Shown here: in pieces, positions 15,964-25,048 of the stretch
Layout: every line of letters begins with the position of its first letter
How positions within the stretch are numbered: position 1 is the stretch's first letter
The notes under the pieces: generated by a model
The model's database searches: none
Seen by the model: the letters and a program-made list of their open reading frames with translations, nothing else
Told to the model about the DNA's origin: nothing
NCBI RefSeq assembly: GCF_030732095.1
Contig: NZ_JAVAMQ010000001.1
Span: 186,001 to 250,000 of the forward strand
DNA: 64,000 bases
Origin: Paracoccus spongiarum
GTDB lineage: Bacteria; Pseudomonadota; Alphaproteobacteria; Rhodobacterales; Rhodobacteraceae
Direction: 5' to 3'
Made by a program: the position numbers and the translations under genes

Positions 15964-16976
15964 ACGTTCAGCGCATCGGCATGCGCCTCGAGAAAGCCGT
16001 CGGCGGCGGCCTGGCCCGCGGTCTTCATCCGCGCCAGCAGGCCCGGTGCCGGCATCATCTTGGACCGCGCGTTCAGGTCGTTCATCAGCACGTCGTCCAG
16101 GATCATGTGCAGCAGCGGCACCTTCATGCCGCGATTGTGCAGCCGCGCCTCGCCATGCAGCTTCTTGACGAAATTGATCGAGCGCAATTCGGCCATCAGC
16201 GCGCTGTTGAAGCTGACCTCGTTCACACGGTCCGAAATTTCCATCGGGGATTTCGGCAGCCCCTCGCGCATCAGCGGGTTGATGTTCACGATCACGATGT
16301 CGCAGGGCAGATCGGGCCGATACAGCGGGAACAGCGCCGGGTTGCCGGTGAAGCCGCCATCCCAGAACGCCTCGACGCGGCCGGTATCGGGGTCCGCGAT
16401 CTCGACCGCGCGGAACAGCGTCGGCAGGCAGGCCGAGGCCATCACCGCATCCGGGGTCACCGCCAGGTCCGTGAACACCCGGATCCGCCCCGACCGCACA
16501 TTGGTCGCGGTCACGAACAGTTGCGGGCCGCGTTCGTTGGTGAAGTTCGGATAGGGCAGCTCGCGCAGCACCGGTCCCAGCGGGTTGACGTAGAACGGCC
16601 CGTAATCATAGGGGCTGAACACCCGGCTCAGCCCGTCCAGCCAGGCGGCGGGCGAGAACATCTCGGTCAGCCGGTGCATGCCGCGCGGAATCGGCATCAG
16701 CGAATGCAGCCAGCGCACCATCCGGTTGTCCGACAGCTGGCCGACCTCGCGCCACAGGCAGTCGAGGTTCTCGCGCGCGGCGCGCCGCCCGGCCGCGCCG
16801 GCATGGCGCGACAGCCCGGCCTTCAGCGCCGCCCCGTTCAGCGCCCCGGCCGAGGTGCCGCTGATCGCCGCGACATGCAGCCAGCTTTCGTCCAGCAGCC
16901 GGTCCAGCACGCCCCAGGCAAAGGCGCCATGCGCGCCGCCACCCTGCAGCGCCAGATTGATCGTCTTGTCCTGCAT
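15909..16976 (-). CDS. Patatin-like phospholipase, soluble
   Basis: 355 residues from the ATG at 16976, with GGACGGGA upstream. The patatin catalytic elements are complete: oxyanion hole LQGGGAHGAFAWG near the N-terminus, nucleophile in ISGTSAGALNG (GxSxG) and dyad Asp in FWDGGFTGNP. No signal peptide. Similar Rhodobacteraceae proteins are annotated as patatin-like phospholipases and some act on intracellular polyhydroxybutyrate. The substrate here is not evident. The 3' end overlaps the DUF502 gene convergently. Confidence 0.9.
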   Translation of the reverse strand: MQDKTINLALQGGGAHGAFAWGVLDRLLDESWLHVAAISGTSAGALNGAALKAGLSRHAGAAGRRAARENLDCLWREVGQLSDNRMVRWLHSLMPIPRGMHRLTEMFSPAAWLDGLSRVFSPYDYGPFYVNPLGPVLRELPYPNFTNERGPQLFVTATNVRSGRIRVFTDLAVTPDAVMASACLPTLFRAVEIADPDTGRVEAFWDGGFTGNPALFPLYRPDLPCDIVIVNINPLMREGLPKSPMEISDRVNEVSFNSALMAELRSINFVKKLHGEARLHNRGMKVPLLHMILDDVLMNDLNARSKMMPAPGLLARMKTAGQAAADGFLEAHADALNVQDSVDLPGLLLGSGVVG

Positions 16977-17036
16977 GTCCCGTCCTGCCGCCATTTCGCA
17001 CCTGCGGCATACTACCCCGACCGCCCCCGGCCGCAA

Positions 17037-17100
17037 GCGTTGCGCCGGGCAGCGGGCGTTGCGTCGGGCGGCGGGCGGCGGGCGCACCCGCCGCGCGGGC
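17037..17100. repeat. Imperfect 19-bp tandem repeat and GC hairpin
   Basis: Two adjacent 19-bp units starting GCGTTGCG (17037-17055 and 17056-17074) differ at two positions and run into GGCGGGC repeats. A perfect 8-bp hairpin, GCGGCGGG-CGCA-CCCGCCGC (17075-17094), ends 6 bp from the stop codon of the secreted protein gene and may serve as its transcription end. Confidence 0.6.
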
Positions 17101-17772
17101 TCAGTCGCCGGTCAGGAACACCAGTGGCACCTCGTAGGTCTGGCTGCCTGCTGCGGTGACCATCCAGCTTTCGCCCTCCTTCACCGCCACCACCTCGCGG
17201 CCGGTGGCATTCACATAGGGCTCGCCGGTGGCCATGTCGTTCATGAAATTCATCGTGAACTGCTGGCCCTCGGGGTCCAGCACCGTGACCGAGGCCTGCT
17301 GGTCTTCCATGCGCATCACTCCGGCGGGGCACTGGCCGAACGCGGCCGCGCCCGCGGGCTTGCAGCGCAGCAGCGCCGTCGCGTCGAACTCGTCGGTGCT
17401 GAAGGGCGCGGTGGCGTTTTCGGCATCGCCCTGCGCCGCGTCGCGCGCCCAGTAGACGAAGATGCTGATGTCCTTCAGGCGGAAGATCTGGCCCAGATCG
17501 CCCAGCCCGCTTTGCCGATAGGCCGCATGGCCCTGCGCGTCGCGAAAATTGCCCGGCGCATCGCCGACCGGTTCAAGATCGTACGCGGTGCCGTCTGCCA
17601 GCGTGATGGTGACAAAGCCCTGGCGCTGCGAAAAGTCGCAATCCCCGGTCGATTGCAGCGCGTCCTGACCGGCGGGATAGATGTCGCAGCGCGCCTTGGC
17701 GGTGTCCGACAGGGCCGGCGTCGCCGCCAGAAGCAAAAGGGCCGCCGCCCAACAGAGACCAGTCCTGACCAT
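17101..17772 (-). CDS. Secreted protein of unknown function
   Basis: 223 residues from an ATG at 17770-17772 preceded by GGGGGAAG. Signal peptide MVRTGLCWAAALLLLAATPALS, cleaved near residue 22. The mature part has four or more Cys (KARCDIYP, GDCDF, LLRCKPAG, GQCPAG) suggesting disulfides, and beta-rich segments (GFVTITLADGTAYDLEPVG, IFVYWARD, YEVPLVFLTGD). I do not recognise a named family. The frame is open upstream through a TGCCA pentamer array with further ATGs (17811), so the exact start is uncertain. Confidence 0.75.
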   Translation of the reverse strand: MVRTGLCWAAALLLLAATPALSDTAKARCDIYPAGQDALQSTGDCDFSQRQGFVTITLADGTAYDLEPVGDAPGNFRDAQGHAAYRQSGLGDLGQIFRLKDISIFVYWARDAAQGDAENATAPFSTDEFDATALLRCKPAGAAAFGQCPAGVMRMEDQQASVTVLDPEGQQFTMNFMNDMATGEPYVNATGREVVAVKEGESWMVTAAGSQTYEVPLVFLTGD

Positions 17773-17790
17773 GTTCTTCCCCCGCGAAAC

Positions 17791-17820
17791 TGCCATGCCA
17801 AGCCATGCCATGCCATGCCA
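17791..17820. repeat. Pentanucleotide tandem array (TGCCA)6
   Basis: Six consecutive 5-mers, five TGCCA and one AGCCA, lie immediately upstream of the secreted-protein gene. On the coding (minus) strand each unit reads TGGCA and most contain or create an ATG. The unit length is not a multiple of 3, so copy-number change would shift any frame starting inside the array. Confidence 0.85.
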
Positions 17821-17869
17821 CCGTCATAGCACGGCAGAGCGGCACGGCAACGTGACAAGACGGCCCGGT

Positions 17870-18997
17870 TCAGTCCTCGGCCTGTGCCTCGGCGCGGCTC
17901 TTGCCGGCGACATCCAGCGCCAGCGTGGCGGCCATGAAGGCATCCAGATCGCCATCCAGCACACCCTGGGTGTCACTGGTTTCCTCGGATGTGCGCAGGT
18001 CCTTCACCATCTGGTAGGGATGCAGGACGTAGGACCGGATCTGGTTGCCCCAGCCCGCATCGCCCTTGGCGGCGTGCTGGGCGTTGATCTCGGCGTTGCG
18101 GCGATCCAGCTCCATCTGGTACAGCCGCGATTTCAGCGCGGCCATGGCGTTGGCGCGGTTCTGGTGCTGGGACTTTTCCGAACTGGTCACCACGATGCCG
18201 GTCGGCAGGTGGGTGATCCGCACCGCCGAGTCGGTGGTGTTGACGTGCTGGCCGCCCGCACCGGACGAGCGGTAGGTGTCGATGCGGATGTCGCGGTCGG
18301 GGATGTCGATCTCGATATTGTCGTCGACGACCGGATAGACCCAGACCGACGAGAACGAGGTATGCCGCCGGGCCGCGCTGTCATAGGGGCTGATGCGGAC
18401 CAGACGATGCACGCCGGATTCCGATTTCAGCCAGCCATAGGCGTTGTGCCCGCTGATCTTGTAGCCGGCGCTGCGGATGCCGGCCTCGTCGCCTGCGGTC
18501 TCGGCGATCAGCTCGACCTCGTAGCCCTTCTTCTCGGCCCAGCGCACATACATCCGCGCCAGCATCGCCGCCCAGTCGCAGCTTTCGGTGCCGCCCGCGC
18601 CGGCGTTGATTTCCAGGAAGGTGTCGTTGCCGTCCGCCTCGCCGTTCAGCAGCGCCTCGAGTTCCTTCTGCGCCGCCAGTTCGGCCAGCGCCTTCAGGTT
18701 GGCCTCGGCCTCGGCGACCAGTTCGGCATCGCCCTCGTCCTCGGCCAGTTCGACCATCTCGGCATTGGCGGCCAGGTCGGTGTCGATGCGCCGATAGGTC
18801 TCGATCGCGTCCGCCAGGGCCTGACGCTCGCGCATCAGCTTCTGCGCGCGGGCCGGGTCGGACCACAGGTCGCCCGCCTCGATCATCGCGTTCATCTCTT
18901 CAAGGCGATGCGGCGCGGTCTGCCAGTCCATCCGCTGGCCCAGCAGGCTCAGCGACTTGCGGATGGAGTCGATGGTGGACAGCGTCTCGGCGCGCAT
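17870..18997 (-). CDS. prfB: Peptide chain release factor 2
   Basis: Recognises UGA/UAA stop codons and triggers peptide release. 375 residues from the ATG at 18997. The GGQ motif is at 248-250 ([17 protein letters not shown]). The stop-codon-reading tripeptide, SPF in E. coli RF2, is SPY (203-205, [15 protein letters not shown]). No internal in-frame UGA is present, so the autoregulatory +1 frameshift known in E. coli prfB is absent. The gene has its own upstream region and no co-directional operon partner within 90 bp. Confidence 0.97.
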   Translation of the reverse strand: MRAETLSTIDSIRKSLSLLGQRMDWQTAPHRLEEMNAMIEAGDLWSDPARAQKLMRERQALADAIETYRRIDTDLAANAEMVELAEDEGDAELVAEAEANLKALAELAAQKELEALLNGEADGNDTFLEINAGAGGTESCDWAAMLARMYVRWAEKKGYEVELIAETAGDEAGIRSAGYKISGHNAYGWLKSESGVHRLVRISPYDSAARRHTSFSSVWVYPVVDDNIEIDIPDRDIRIDTYRSSGAGGQHVNTTDSAVRITHLPTGIVVTSSEKSQHQNRANAMAALKSRLYQMELDRRNAEINAQHAAKGDAGWGNQIRSYVLHPYQMVKDLRTSEETSDTQGVLDGDLDAFMAATLALDVAGKSRAEAQAED

Positions 18998-19029
18998 GGG
19001 GCGGATCCTCGCGAAAAACTCAGGCCGGA

Positions 19030-19058
19030 CAGATAGCCTGCAGCGGGCGCGCAAACAA
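19030..19058 (-). promoter_or_regulatory. Possible prfB promoter
   Basis: Minus strand TTGTTT (complement of 19053-19058), 17 nt, TATCTG (complement of 19030-19035), about 33 nt upstream of the prfB ATG. Each hexamer matches only 3/6. Confidence 0.35.
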
Positions 19059-19122
19059 GTGCCCTGCCCCGGCCGGCCCCGCGATCGCAGCGGATTTCGA
19101 CGCGAAATCGGTAAAAAATCGT

Positions 19123-19151
19123 TTCACAGCGAAAACAAAATAAATTATATT
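19123..19151 (+). promoter_or_regulatory. Strong sigma70-like promoter in an AT-rich island
   Basis: TTCACA (19123-19128), exactly 17 nt, TATATT (19146-19151): 5/6 matches in both boxes. The transcript would start near 19158, about 33 nt before the patatin membrane-protein ATG. The surrounding 19100-19180 segment is mostly A and T, striking in this GC-rich DNA. Confidence 0.7.
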
Positions 19152-19190
19152 AATAATCTCTGTCCTAAATATTTATAGCGAGATCGCGCG

Positions 19191-21353
19191 ATGAATGGCA
19201 GGCCCAGCCGGAAACCGACCGACCATGCCTCGTTCAGCGAGGAATTCGGGGATGCGCTGGAATATGGCTGGGGCCCGATCCTCGTCTCGGTGCTGTTCTC
19301 GCTGGCGCTGGCGGTGCCGGACCCCGCGCATGAGGCGCTGATGTCGCTGGCCGAGAATGCGCTGCGGTCCGGGGCGGGGGCGGTGACGATGGGCGCGACG
19401 GTGCTGGCCTTCTTCTTCCTGCCGCCGACGCTGCACCTCTTTACCCGTTTCGCGCTGGAGACGCCGCGCCATTTCGGCCCGCACGCCGCCTGGATCGAGG
19501 CCGTGCTGACGACATGGGTGGGCCGCCTGCCGCTGCTGGCGGTGGTGGTCGCGGTGCTGCGCGTGCTGGCCGGCGGCGAGGCATCCGGCGGCGCGCGCAT
19601 TCTTCTGGCGCTGCTGGCGCTGGTTGCCGGGCTGTTCGCGATCAGCGGCATCTGGGTGTTCCTGACGCCGGGCTTCCGGGCACGGCTCGGGCCCCTGCGC
19701 GACCGCGCGGTGCCGCGACTGCCGCATCGCCCGCTGCATCGCCTCTACAGGCTGATCCGCGATGCCGGCACCTCGGGGCAGCGGGTCGCGGCGCTGTCGG
19801 GCGCGGCGGTGCTTGCCGCGGTCGCGGCCTATCCGCCGATCGCTGAACTGCTGGGGCCGATCAGCGTGGTGATCCTGTTCGTGGTCGTCGCGGCGATGGC
19901 GCTGGCGCTGCTGACGCGGCTGTCGTCACGGCTGTGCTATGGGCAGGTGCCGCTGGTGTTCCTGGTTCTCGGCATGGTCTGGGCCGGCACCGGGCTGACC
20001 GGGACGCTGGGCTTCCTGCTGCTGGCGGCGATCTATGCGGCGACGGTGTTCATCTACCCCGCCCGGACCACCCCGCCCGAACGGGCGACGGCGGCGGTGG
20101 CGCTGCTGGTGGCGGCGGGGATGCTGTCCTGGGGGCTGTATCGCCGCGACGACTGCCCGGCGCTGGCCGGCTGCCATGTGATCCGCCCGACCGAGACCGG
20201 GCCCGCCGTCCCGGCGCTGGCCGCGGCCTACCCCGCATGGCGCGCGGCGATGCCCGGGGGCCAGCCCCTGCGGCTGATCGCGGCCGAGGGGGGCGGCATC
20301 TTCGCGGCCTATTACACCGCGCTTTATCTGGCCAAGCGCGCCGATGCCGAGGGTGCGGGCTTCGCGCGCTCGGTCCTGGCGATCAGCGGGGTGTCGGGCG
20401 GATCGGTGGGCGCCGCCGTCTTCTGGGCGATCCTGCGCGCGGGCGACTGCGCGGCGGCGGATGCCGCGCCCGATTGCCACCAGCAGAAGGCGCGGCAGAT
20501 CCTGGGCCGGGATTACCTCAGCCCGGTGATCGCGGTGATGCTCACCACCGACCTGATCGACAAGGCCCTGCCGCTGTCCTCGGCGCTGCCGCAGCGGCGG
20601 ATCGAGCGCGGGCGCCAGCTGGAACGGTCGCTGATCCGCCACGCCGATGCGGCGCTCCTGGGGGCCTCGGGCCTCGACGCCCCGCTGGCCGACAGCTGGG
20701 ACGCGGATGCCGGCTTGCCGGCGCTGTTCCTCAATGCCACCCGTGTCTCGGACGGCAGGCGGCAGATCCTGTCGCCCTTCGGCGCGCTTGCCGGCGACAG
20801 CAGCGACTGGCCGAACCCGCAGATGGCCGGCGCGGGCCTGCCGGTCGCCACGGCGGCCTTCGTCTCGGCGCGCTTTCCGCTGGTGACGGCGGCGGCGCGG
20901 CTGGCGACCCCGGACGGCATCCGCCAGATCGTCGATGGCGGCTATTTCGACAATTCCGGGATGGAGACGATCAACGACATCCTCGAGGTGCTGAAATCCC
21001 GCGAGGGCGCCGGGACCGGCCCGGTCGAGGTGATCGCGCTGACCACCCGGCCCCCCGCGCCCGGCGCCGAGGCGGCGCTGAAGGGCAGCCTCGGCACGCC
21101 GCTGTCGGCCTTTCTGGGCGCGTGGAAATCGCGGCTGGAGATGGTGCGGGAACGCATGAAGGCGCGCTGGCGCGACCGGGCGGTCGGCATCGCCCTGTTC
21201 CAACTGCCGATGGACGGCATCAACTACACGCTCAGCTGGTATCTGGACCGCAACAGCCTCTGCGGCATCGAACGGAACCTGAACCGGTCACTGCAGGGGG
21301 CCGGCCCGGGCAAGGCGGCGCTGAGCCTGCCGGAAGGCTGCGCGCAACCCTGA
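19191..21353 (+). CDS. Polytopic membrane protein with C-terminal patatin-like hydrolase domain
   Basis: 720 residues. Several predicted membrane helices occupy about 28-320 (for example ILVSVLFSLALAV, VTMGATVLAFFFLPP, LLAVVVAVLRVLA, VVILFVVVAAMALALL, FLLLAAIYAATVFIY). The C-terminal half is a patatin domain: RLIAAEGGGIFAAYYTA (oxyanion loop, about 362-376), nucleophile Ser402 in ISGVSGGSVGAAV and Asp582 in QIVDGGYFDNSGMETI. All catalytic elements are present, so a membrane-tethered lipid acyl hydrolase is likely. The substrate is unknown. It has its own AT-rich promoter and precedes mgtC-like and lipoprotein genes on the same strand. Confidence 0.85.
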   Translation: MNGRPSRKPTDHASFSEEFGDALEYGWGPILVSVLFSLALAVPDPAHEALMSLAENALRSGAGAVTMGATVLAFFFLPPTLHLFTRFALETPRHFGPHAAWIEAVLTTWVGRLPLLAVVVAVLRVLAGGEASGGARILLALLALVAGLFAISGIWVFLTPGFRARLGPLRDRAVPRLPHRPLHRLYRLIRDAGTSGQRVAALSGAAVLAAVAAYPPIAELLGPISVVILFVVVAAMALALLTRLSSRLCYGQVPLVFLVLGMVWAGTGLTGTLGFLLLAAIYAATVFIYPARTTPPERATAAVALLVAAGMLSWGLYRRDDCPALAGCHVIRPTETGPAVPALAAAYPAWRAAMPGGQPLRLIAAEGGGIFAAYYTALYLAKRADAEGAGFARSVLAISGVSGGSVGAAVFWAILRAGDCAAADAAPDCHQQKARQILGRDYLSPVIAVMLTTDLIDKALPLSSALPQRRIERGRQLERSLIRHADAALLGASGLDAPLADSWDADAGLPALFLNATRVSDGRRQILSPFGALAGDSSDWPNPQMAGAGLPVATAAFVSARFPLVTAAARLATPDGIRQIVDGGYFDNSGMETINDILEVLKSREGAGTGPVEVIALTTRPPAPGAEAALKGSLGTPLSAFLGAWKSRLEMVRERMKARWRDRAVGIALFQLPMDGINYTLSWYLDRNSLCGIERNLNRSLQGAGPGKAALSLPEGCAQP

Positions 21354-21401
21354 GGCTCTGACGGGCGTTCGGCCAGCATCGCCATGAAGGGGTGCCTGTC
21401 C

Positions 21402-21932
21402 ATGACGCCGATCCCGGCCGCGCTGGCCGACCTGTTCTCGCCGCTGCAATCCATGTCGGTGGCGGCGGCGCTGTCGCGGATGCTGCTGGCGCTGCTGCTG
21501 GGCGCGCTGATCGGATGGGAACGCGAGGTGAAGGCCCGCGCGGCCGGGCTGCGCACGCACATGCTGATCGCGCTGGCGGCGGCGATGTTCACCATCGTCG
21601 CGATGGAACTCACCCATTTTCCCGCCGACGATCGCGACAGCCTGCGCATCGACCCGCTGCGGCTGATCGAGGCGGTCACCGCGGGCGTGGCCTTCCTGGC
21701 CGCCGGCTCGATCATCATCAGCGGCGGCACCGTGCGCGGCGTGACCACCGGCGCGTCGATGTGGCTGGCGGGCGCGATCGGGCTGGCCTGCGGCACCGGC
21801 AGCGGGCTGCTGGCGGCGATGGGCACGGCGATGGCGCTGGTGATCCTGTGGATCATCCGCGTCGTCATCAGGCCGCTGGTCCATCCCCGCGCCGGGAACG
21901 CCGAGGGCGACAGGCCCGCCGAACCGCGCTAG
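21402..21932 (+). CDS. MgtC/SapB family membrane protein
   Basis: 176 residues from the ATG at 21402, which has AAGGGG 9 nt upstream (an ATG at 21384 is less well supported). The family signature is LGALIGWEREVKARAAGLRTHMLIALAAAMF, followed by ITAGVAFLAAGSIIISGGTVRGVTTGASMWLAGAIGLACG-type helices. MgtC proteins act in low-Mg2+ adaptation and inhibit ATP synthase in pathogens; in environmental bacteria the role is unclear. It lies 48 bp after the membrane patatin gene, plausibly co-transcribed. Confidence 0.88.
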   Translation: MTPIPAALADLFSPLQSMSVAAALSRMLLALLLGALIGWEREVKARAAGLRTHMLIALAAAMFTIVAMELTHFPADDRDSLRIDPLRLIEAVTAGVAFLAAGSIIISGGTVRGVTTGASMWLAGAIGLACGTGSGLLAAMGTAMALVILWIIRVVIRPLVHPRAGNAEGDRPAEPR

Positions 21933-21963
21933 TGTCGCGCCACGCAACAGAGGGGACAAGACG

Positions 21964-22425
21964 ATGAGACTTCACGCATTTCCGCTGCTGGCCGGAGCAT
22001 GGCTGGCGCTGGCGGCCTGCGAGCCGATGGCAGGGCCGGCCGGGGGGTGGTCGGGCGTGCCGCCGCTGAGCGCCGAGGATTACATCCTCATGGACGTGTC
22101 CACCGTGGGGCTCAGCGGCGCCGAGCAGCTGGCCGAGGCCGCCGCCGCCGTCAAGCAGCGCTTCACCAATGGCGAGCAGGTCGAGGGCAATTACAGCGAG
22201 ACGGTGCAAAGCTTCGAGAACGACGGCCGCGGTGCGGTCGTGCTGACGCAGGAGGGCATTCCCGACGATTCGGTGCGCAGCGTGCAGCATCTGGTCGAGT
22301 TCGACCTGCGCCCCGACGCGCAGGTGCCGGGCCGGGTCCTTGCGGTGGCAACCGGCTATGGCACCCGGCTGCGCTGCTACCGCGCGCCCGATCCCGACGC
22401 CTGGACCAACGAATTCTGCCCCTGA
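21964..22425 (+). CDS. Putative lipoprotein, unknown function
   Basis: 153 residues. The signal peptide ends in the lipobox ALAAC (Cys19). The mature part starts with a Gly/Pro linker, then a mixed alpha/beta region (AEQLAEAAAAVKQRFTNGEQV, SETVQSFENDGRGAVVLTQEG, HLVEFDLRPD) and a C-terminal Cys pair (RLRCYRAPDP...NEFCP) that may form a disulfide. Not assigned to a family. It is 31 bp after the mgtC-like gene and convergent with the PBP1A gene. Confidence 0.75.
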   Translation: MRLHAFPLLAGAWLALAACEPMAGPAGGWSGVPPLSAEDYILMDVSTVGLSGAEQLAEAAAAVKQRFTNGEQVEGNYSETVQSFENDGRGAVVLTQEGIPDDSVRSVQHLVEFDLRPDAQVPGRVLAVATGYGTRLRCYRAPDPDAWTNEFCP

Positions 22426-22444
22426 GCCGGCCGCAGGCTGCACG

Positions 22445-22473
22445 GCCCCGTCCGCCCGCTGGCGGGCGGGGCG
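22445..22473. terminator. GC hairpin between convergent genes
   Basis: CCGCCCGC and GCGGGCGG (22452-22469) form a perfect inverted repeat between the lipoprotein and PBP1A stop codons. There is no clear U-tract, so terminator activity is inferred from position. Confidence 0.45.
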
Positions 22474-22498
22474 ACCCGCGCGCGCCCGCCGCGCCGTC

Positions 22499-25048
22499 TC
22501 AGTACAGCCCGCCCGAGGACATGGTGCCGAAATCGCTGCGCTTCGGGATCACCTTGCGCTGGCCGGTCGAGGTGGTGATCGAGGTCGCCTGCCCCGACGC
22601 CGCCCCCGCCTCCCAGGGCAGCACCACCTTGCTGTCGCCAAAGCCCGAGATCACCACCGGCGACAGCCAGTCGGGATCGGTGCCGTCGCGGAAATATTCG
22701 GCGATCACGTTGTCGCCGGTGGCATTGTCGGACAGCCGCTGGCCGGTAATCCGGTCGATCTTGACCCAGTGGCCGCCCGGCGGCACCCTGAACTCGGTCC
22801 CGCCATATTCGGCCACCGCCTCGCGCATGAAGGCGTTGAACACCGGCACGCACAGCGTCCCGCCATAGGCATTGGCCCCCAGCGTGCGCGGCTGGTCATA
22901 GCCGAGGTAGCACCCTGCGACGATGTTGCTGGAATAGCCGATGAACCAGACATCCTTGGCGTCGTTGGTGGTGCCGGTCTTGCCGGCGATCGGCACCGGC
23001 AGGTTCACGCCCTTGCCCGAGCCGCGCTTGACCGCCCCTTCCAGCATCGAGGTCAGCTGGTAGGCGGTGACGGCATCCATCACCCGTTCGCGGTTCGTCT
23101 CGATCACCGGTCCCTGCCCGGCCGGCAGCGCCTGCTGGCCGCAGGTCTCGCAGACCCGCCGGTCATGGCGATAGACGGTGCGCCCGCGCCGGTCCTGCAC
23201 ACGGTCCACCAGCGTCGGTTCGACCCGCTCGCCGCCATTGGCGAACATCGCATAGGCGGCGACCATCTTGAACAGCGTCGTCTCCTGCGCGCCGAGGGCG
23301 TTGGCCAGGAACGGCTTCAGCGTGTCATAGACCCCGAAGCTTTCGGCATAGTCGGCGACGCGCTCCATGCCGATGTCCTGCGCGATGCGGATGGTCATCA
23401 GGTTGCGCGACTGCTCGATCCCGGTGCGCAGCGGCGTCGGGCCGTAATGGCGGCCGCTGGAATTCTTGGGTTCCCACAGGCCGAAGGGGGTGTTCAGGCG
23501 GATCGGCTCGTCCACGACAATCGTGGCGGGGGTATAGTTGTTGTCCAGCGCGGCGGCATAGACGAAGGGCTTGAAGGACGATCCCGGCTGGCGCATCGCC
23601 TGGGTGGCGCGGTTGAACACCGAGGACTGGTAGGAAAACCCGCCCTGCATCGCCATCACCCGGCCGGTGTTCACGTCCATCGCCATGAAGCCGCCCTGCA
23701 CGATCGGCACCTGCCGCAGCGTCCAGCGGATGAAATCGCCGCTGCCGTCGCGGGTCATCGCGCGCACCAGCACCACGTCGCCGACCTCGACCAGATCGCC
23801 CGCGACGCCGGCGCGTCCGGCCAGCGTGCCGTCGGCGCGCAGCTTGCGCGCCCAGGTCACATCCGCGGCCGGGATCCAGTGGCCGTCGGCGTCCTCCTCG
23901 ATGCCCTCGATGCCGATGCGCGCGTCGGACGCGCCGACCTCCAGCACCACGGCGGGATACCAGCCGGGAATGTCGCGCGGCACCTGGGTGTCGAACAGCG
24001 CGCCGCGCCAGGTCGCCTCGTCGGCCAGCGCCTCGGCGGGCAGCGTCTCGCCGGTGCCGCGCCAGACGCCACGGCCGCGGTCGAAATCCTCCAGCGCCTG
24101 GCGCAGCGCGTCGGCGGCGGCCTGCTGCAGCCGGGGCTCGACCGTGGCGCGGATCGTCAGCCCGCCGCCGAAGAACTCCTCCTGCCCGAATTCGCGGCTC
24201 AGCTGGCGGCGGATCTCGTCGGTGAAATAGTCGCGCGGCGGCATCTGGCTGCCGGCCGAGGGATAGTCGCCATTCTGCACCGATTTCAGCGGCAGCCGCG
24301 ATTCGGCCTCGTAGGTGGCCTGGTCGATGAAGCCGTTCTGCCACATCTCGCGCAGCACGTAGTTGCGCCGCTCGGTCACGCGCTCCTTCGCGCGGACCGG
24401 GTGATAGCGGCCGGGCGCCTGCGGCATCGCGGCCAGCATCGCCGATTCATGCGGCGCCAGTTCGGACAGCGACTTGTTGAAATAGACCTGCGCGGCGGCG
24501 GCCACGCCAAAGCTGTTCTGGCCCAGGAAGATCTCGTTCAGGTACAGTTCGAGGATCTGGTCCTTGGTCAGCGAATGTTCCAGCCGCGCGGCCAGGATCA
24601 GTTCCTTGACCTTGCGTTCCACGCTGCGGTCGCTGCTGAGCAGGAAGTTCTTCATCACCTGCTGGGTGATGGTCGAGGCGCCGCGCACATTCGCGCCGCC
24701 CGAACTCAGCGCCTGCCAGGCGGCGCCCACGATGCCGCGCAGGTCATAGCCGGGATGGCTGTAGAAGTTCTTGTCCTCGGCGCTGATGAAGGCCTGCCGG
24801 ACCTGTTCGGGAATTTCTTCGATCGGCACGAAGATGCGCCGCTCTTCGGCGAATTCGTCGATCAGGCGCCCCTCGCCCGAATAGATGCGGCTGATCGTCT
24901 TGGGGGTGTATTGCGCCAGTGCCTCGTGGCCCGGCAGGTCGCGCGAATAGATCCAGAAGATGCCGCCCACGGTCAGCGCGATGAAGAAGCTGGCGGTGAC
25001 GAACCACGAGAAGATCGCACCGAAGAAGGACAGGATGCTGCGCAGCAC
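22499..25048 (-). CDS. mrcA: Penicillin-binding protein 1A (class A, bifunctional)
   Basis: Peptidoglycan glycosyltransferase/transpeptidase. From a GTG at 25046-25048 it has 849 residues, starting with LRSILSFFGA and an AAAGG 10 nt upstream; the open frame extends to a GTG at 25126, but the short form fits the family. One membrane helix (about 8-34). The GT51 catalytic Glu is near residue 91 in SAEDKNFYSHPG; RGASTITQQVMKN follows. The transpeptidase SxxK is Ser490-Lys493 in PGSSFKPF, with IEQSRNL and AGKTGTTNDAKD. An OB-like insertion lies between the two domains, as in other PBP1A proteins. Confidence 0.94.
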   Translation of the reverse strand: MLRSILSFFGAIFSWFVTASFFIALTVGGIFWIYSRDLPGHEALAQYTPKTISRIYSGEGRLIDEFAEERRIFVPIEEIPEQVRQAFISAEDKNFYSHPGYDLRGIVGAAWQALSSGGANVRGASTITQQVMKNFLLSSDRSVERKVKELILAARLEHSLTKDQILELYLNEIFLGQNSFGVAAAAQVYFNKSLSELAPHESAMLAAMPQAPGRYHPVRAKERVTERRNYVLREMWQNGFIDQATYEAESRLPLKSVQNGDYPSAGSQMPPRDYFTDEIRRQLSREFGQEEFFGGGLTIRATVEPRLQQAAADALRQALEDFDRGRGVWRGTGETLPAEALADEATWRGALFDTQVPRDIPGWYPAVVLEVGASDARIGIEGIEEDADGHWIPAADVTWARKLRADGTLAGRAGVAGDLVEVGDVVLVRAMTRDGSGDFIRWTLRQVPIVQGGFMAMDVNTGRVMAMQGGFSYQSSVFNRATQAMRQPGSSFKPFVYAAALDNNYTPATIVVDEPIRLNTPFGLWEPKNSSGRHYGPTPLRTGIEQSRNLMTIRIAQDIGMERVADYAESFGVYDTLKPFLANALGAQETTLFKMVAAYAMFANGGERVEPTLVDRVQDRRGRTVYRHDRRVCETCGQQALPAGQGPVIETNRERVMDAVTAYQLTSMLEGAVKRGSGKGVNLPVPIAGKTGTTNDAKDVWFIGYSSNIVAGCYLGYDQPRTLGANAYGGTLCVPVFNAFMREAVAEYGGTEFRVPPGGHWVKIDRITGQRLSDNATGDNVIAEYFRDGTDPDWLSPVVISGFGDSKVVLPWEAGAASGQATSITTSTGQRKVIPKRSDFGTMSSGGLY

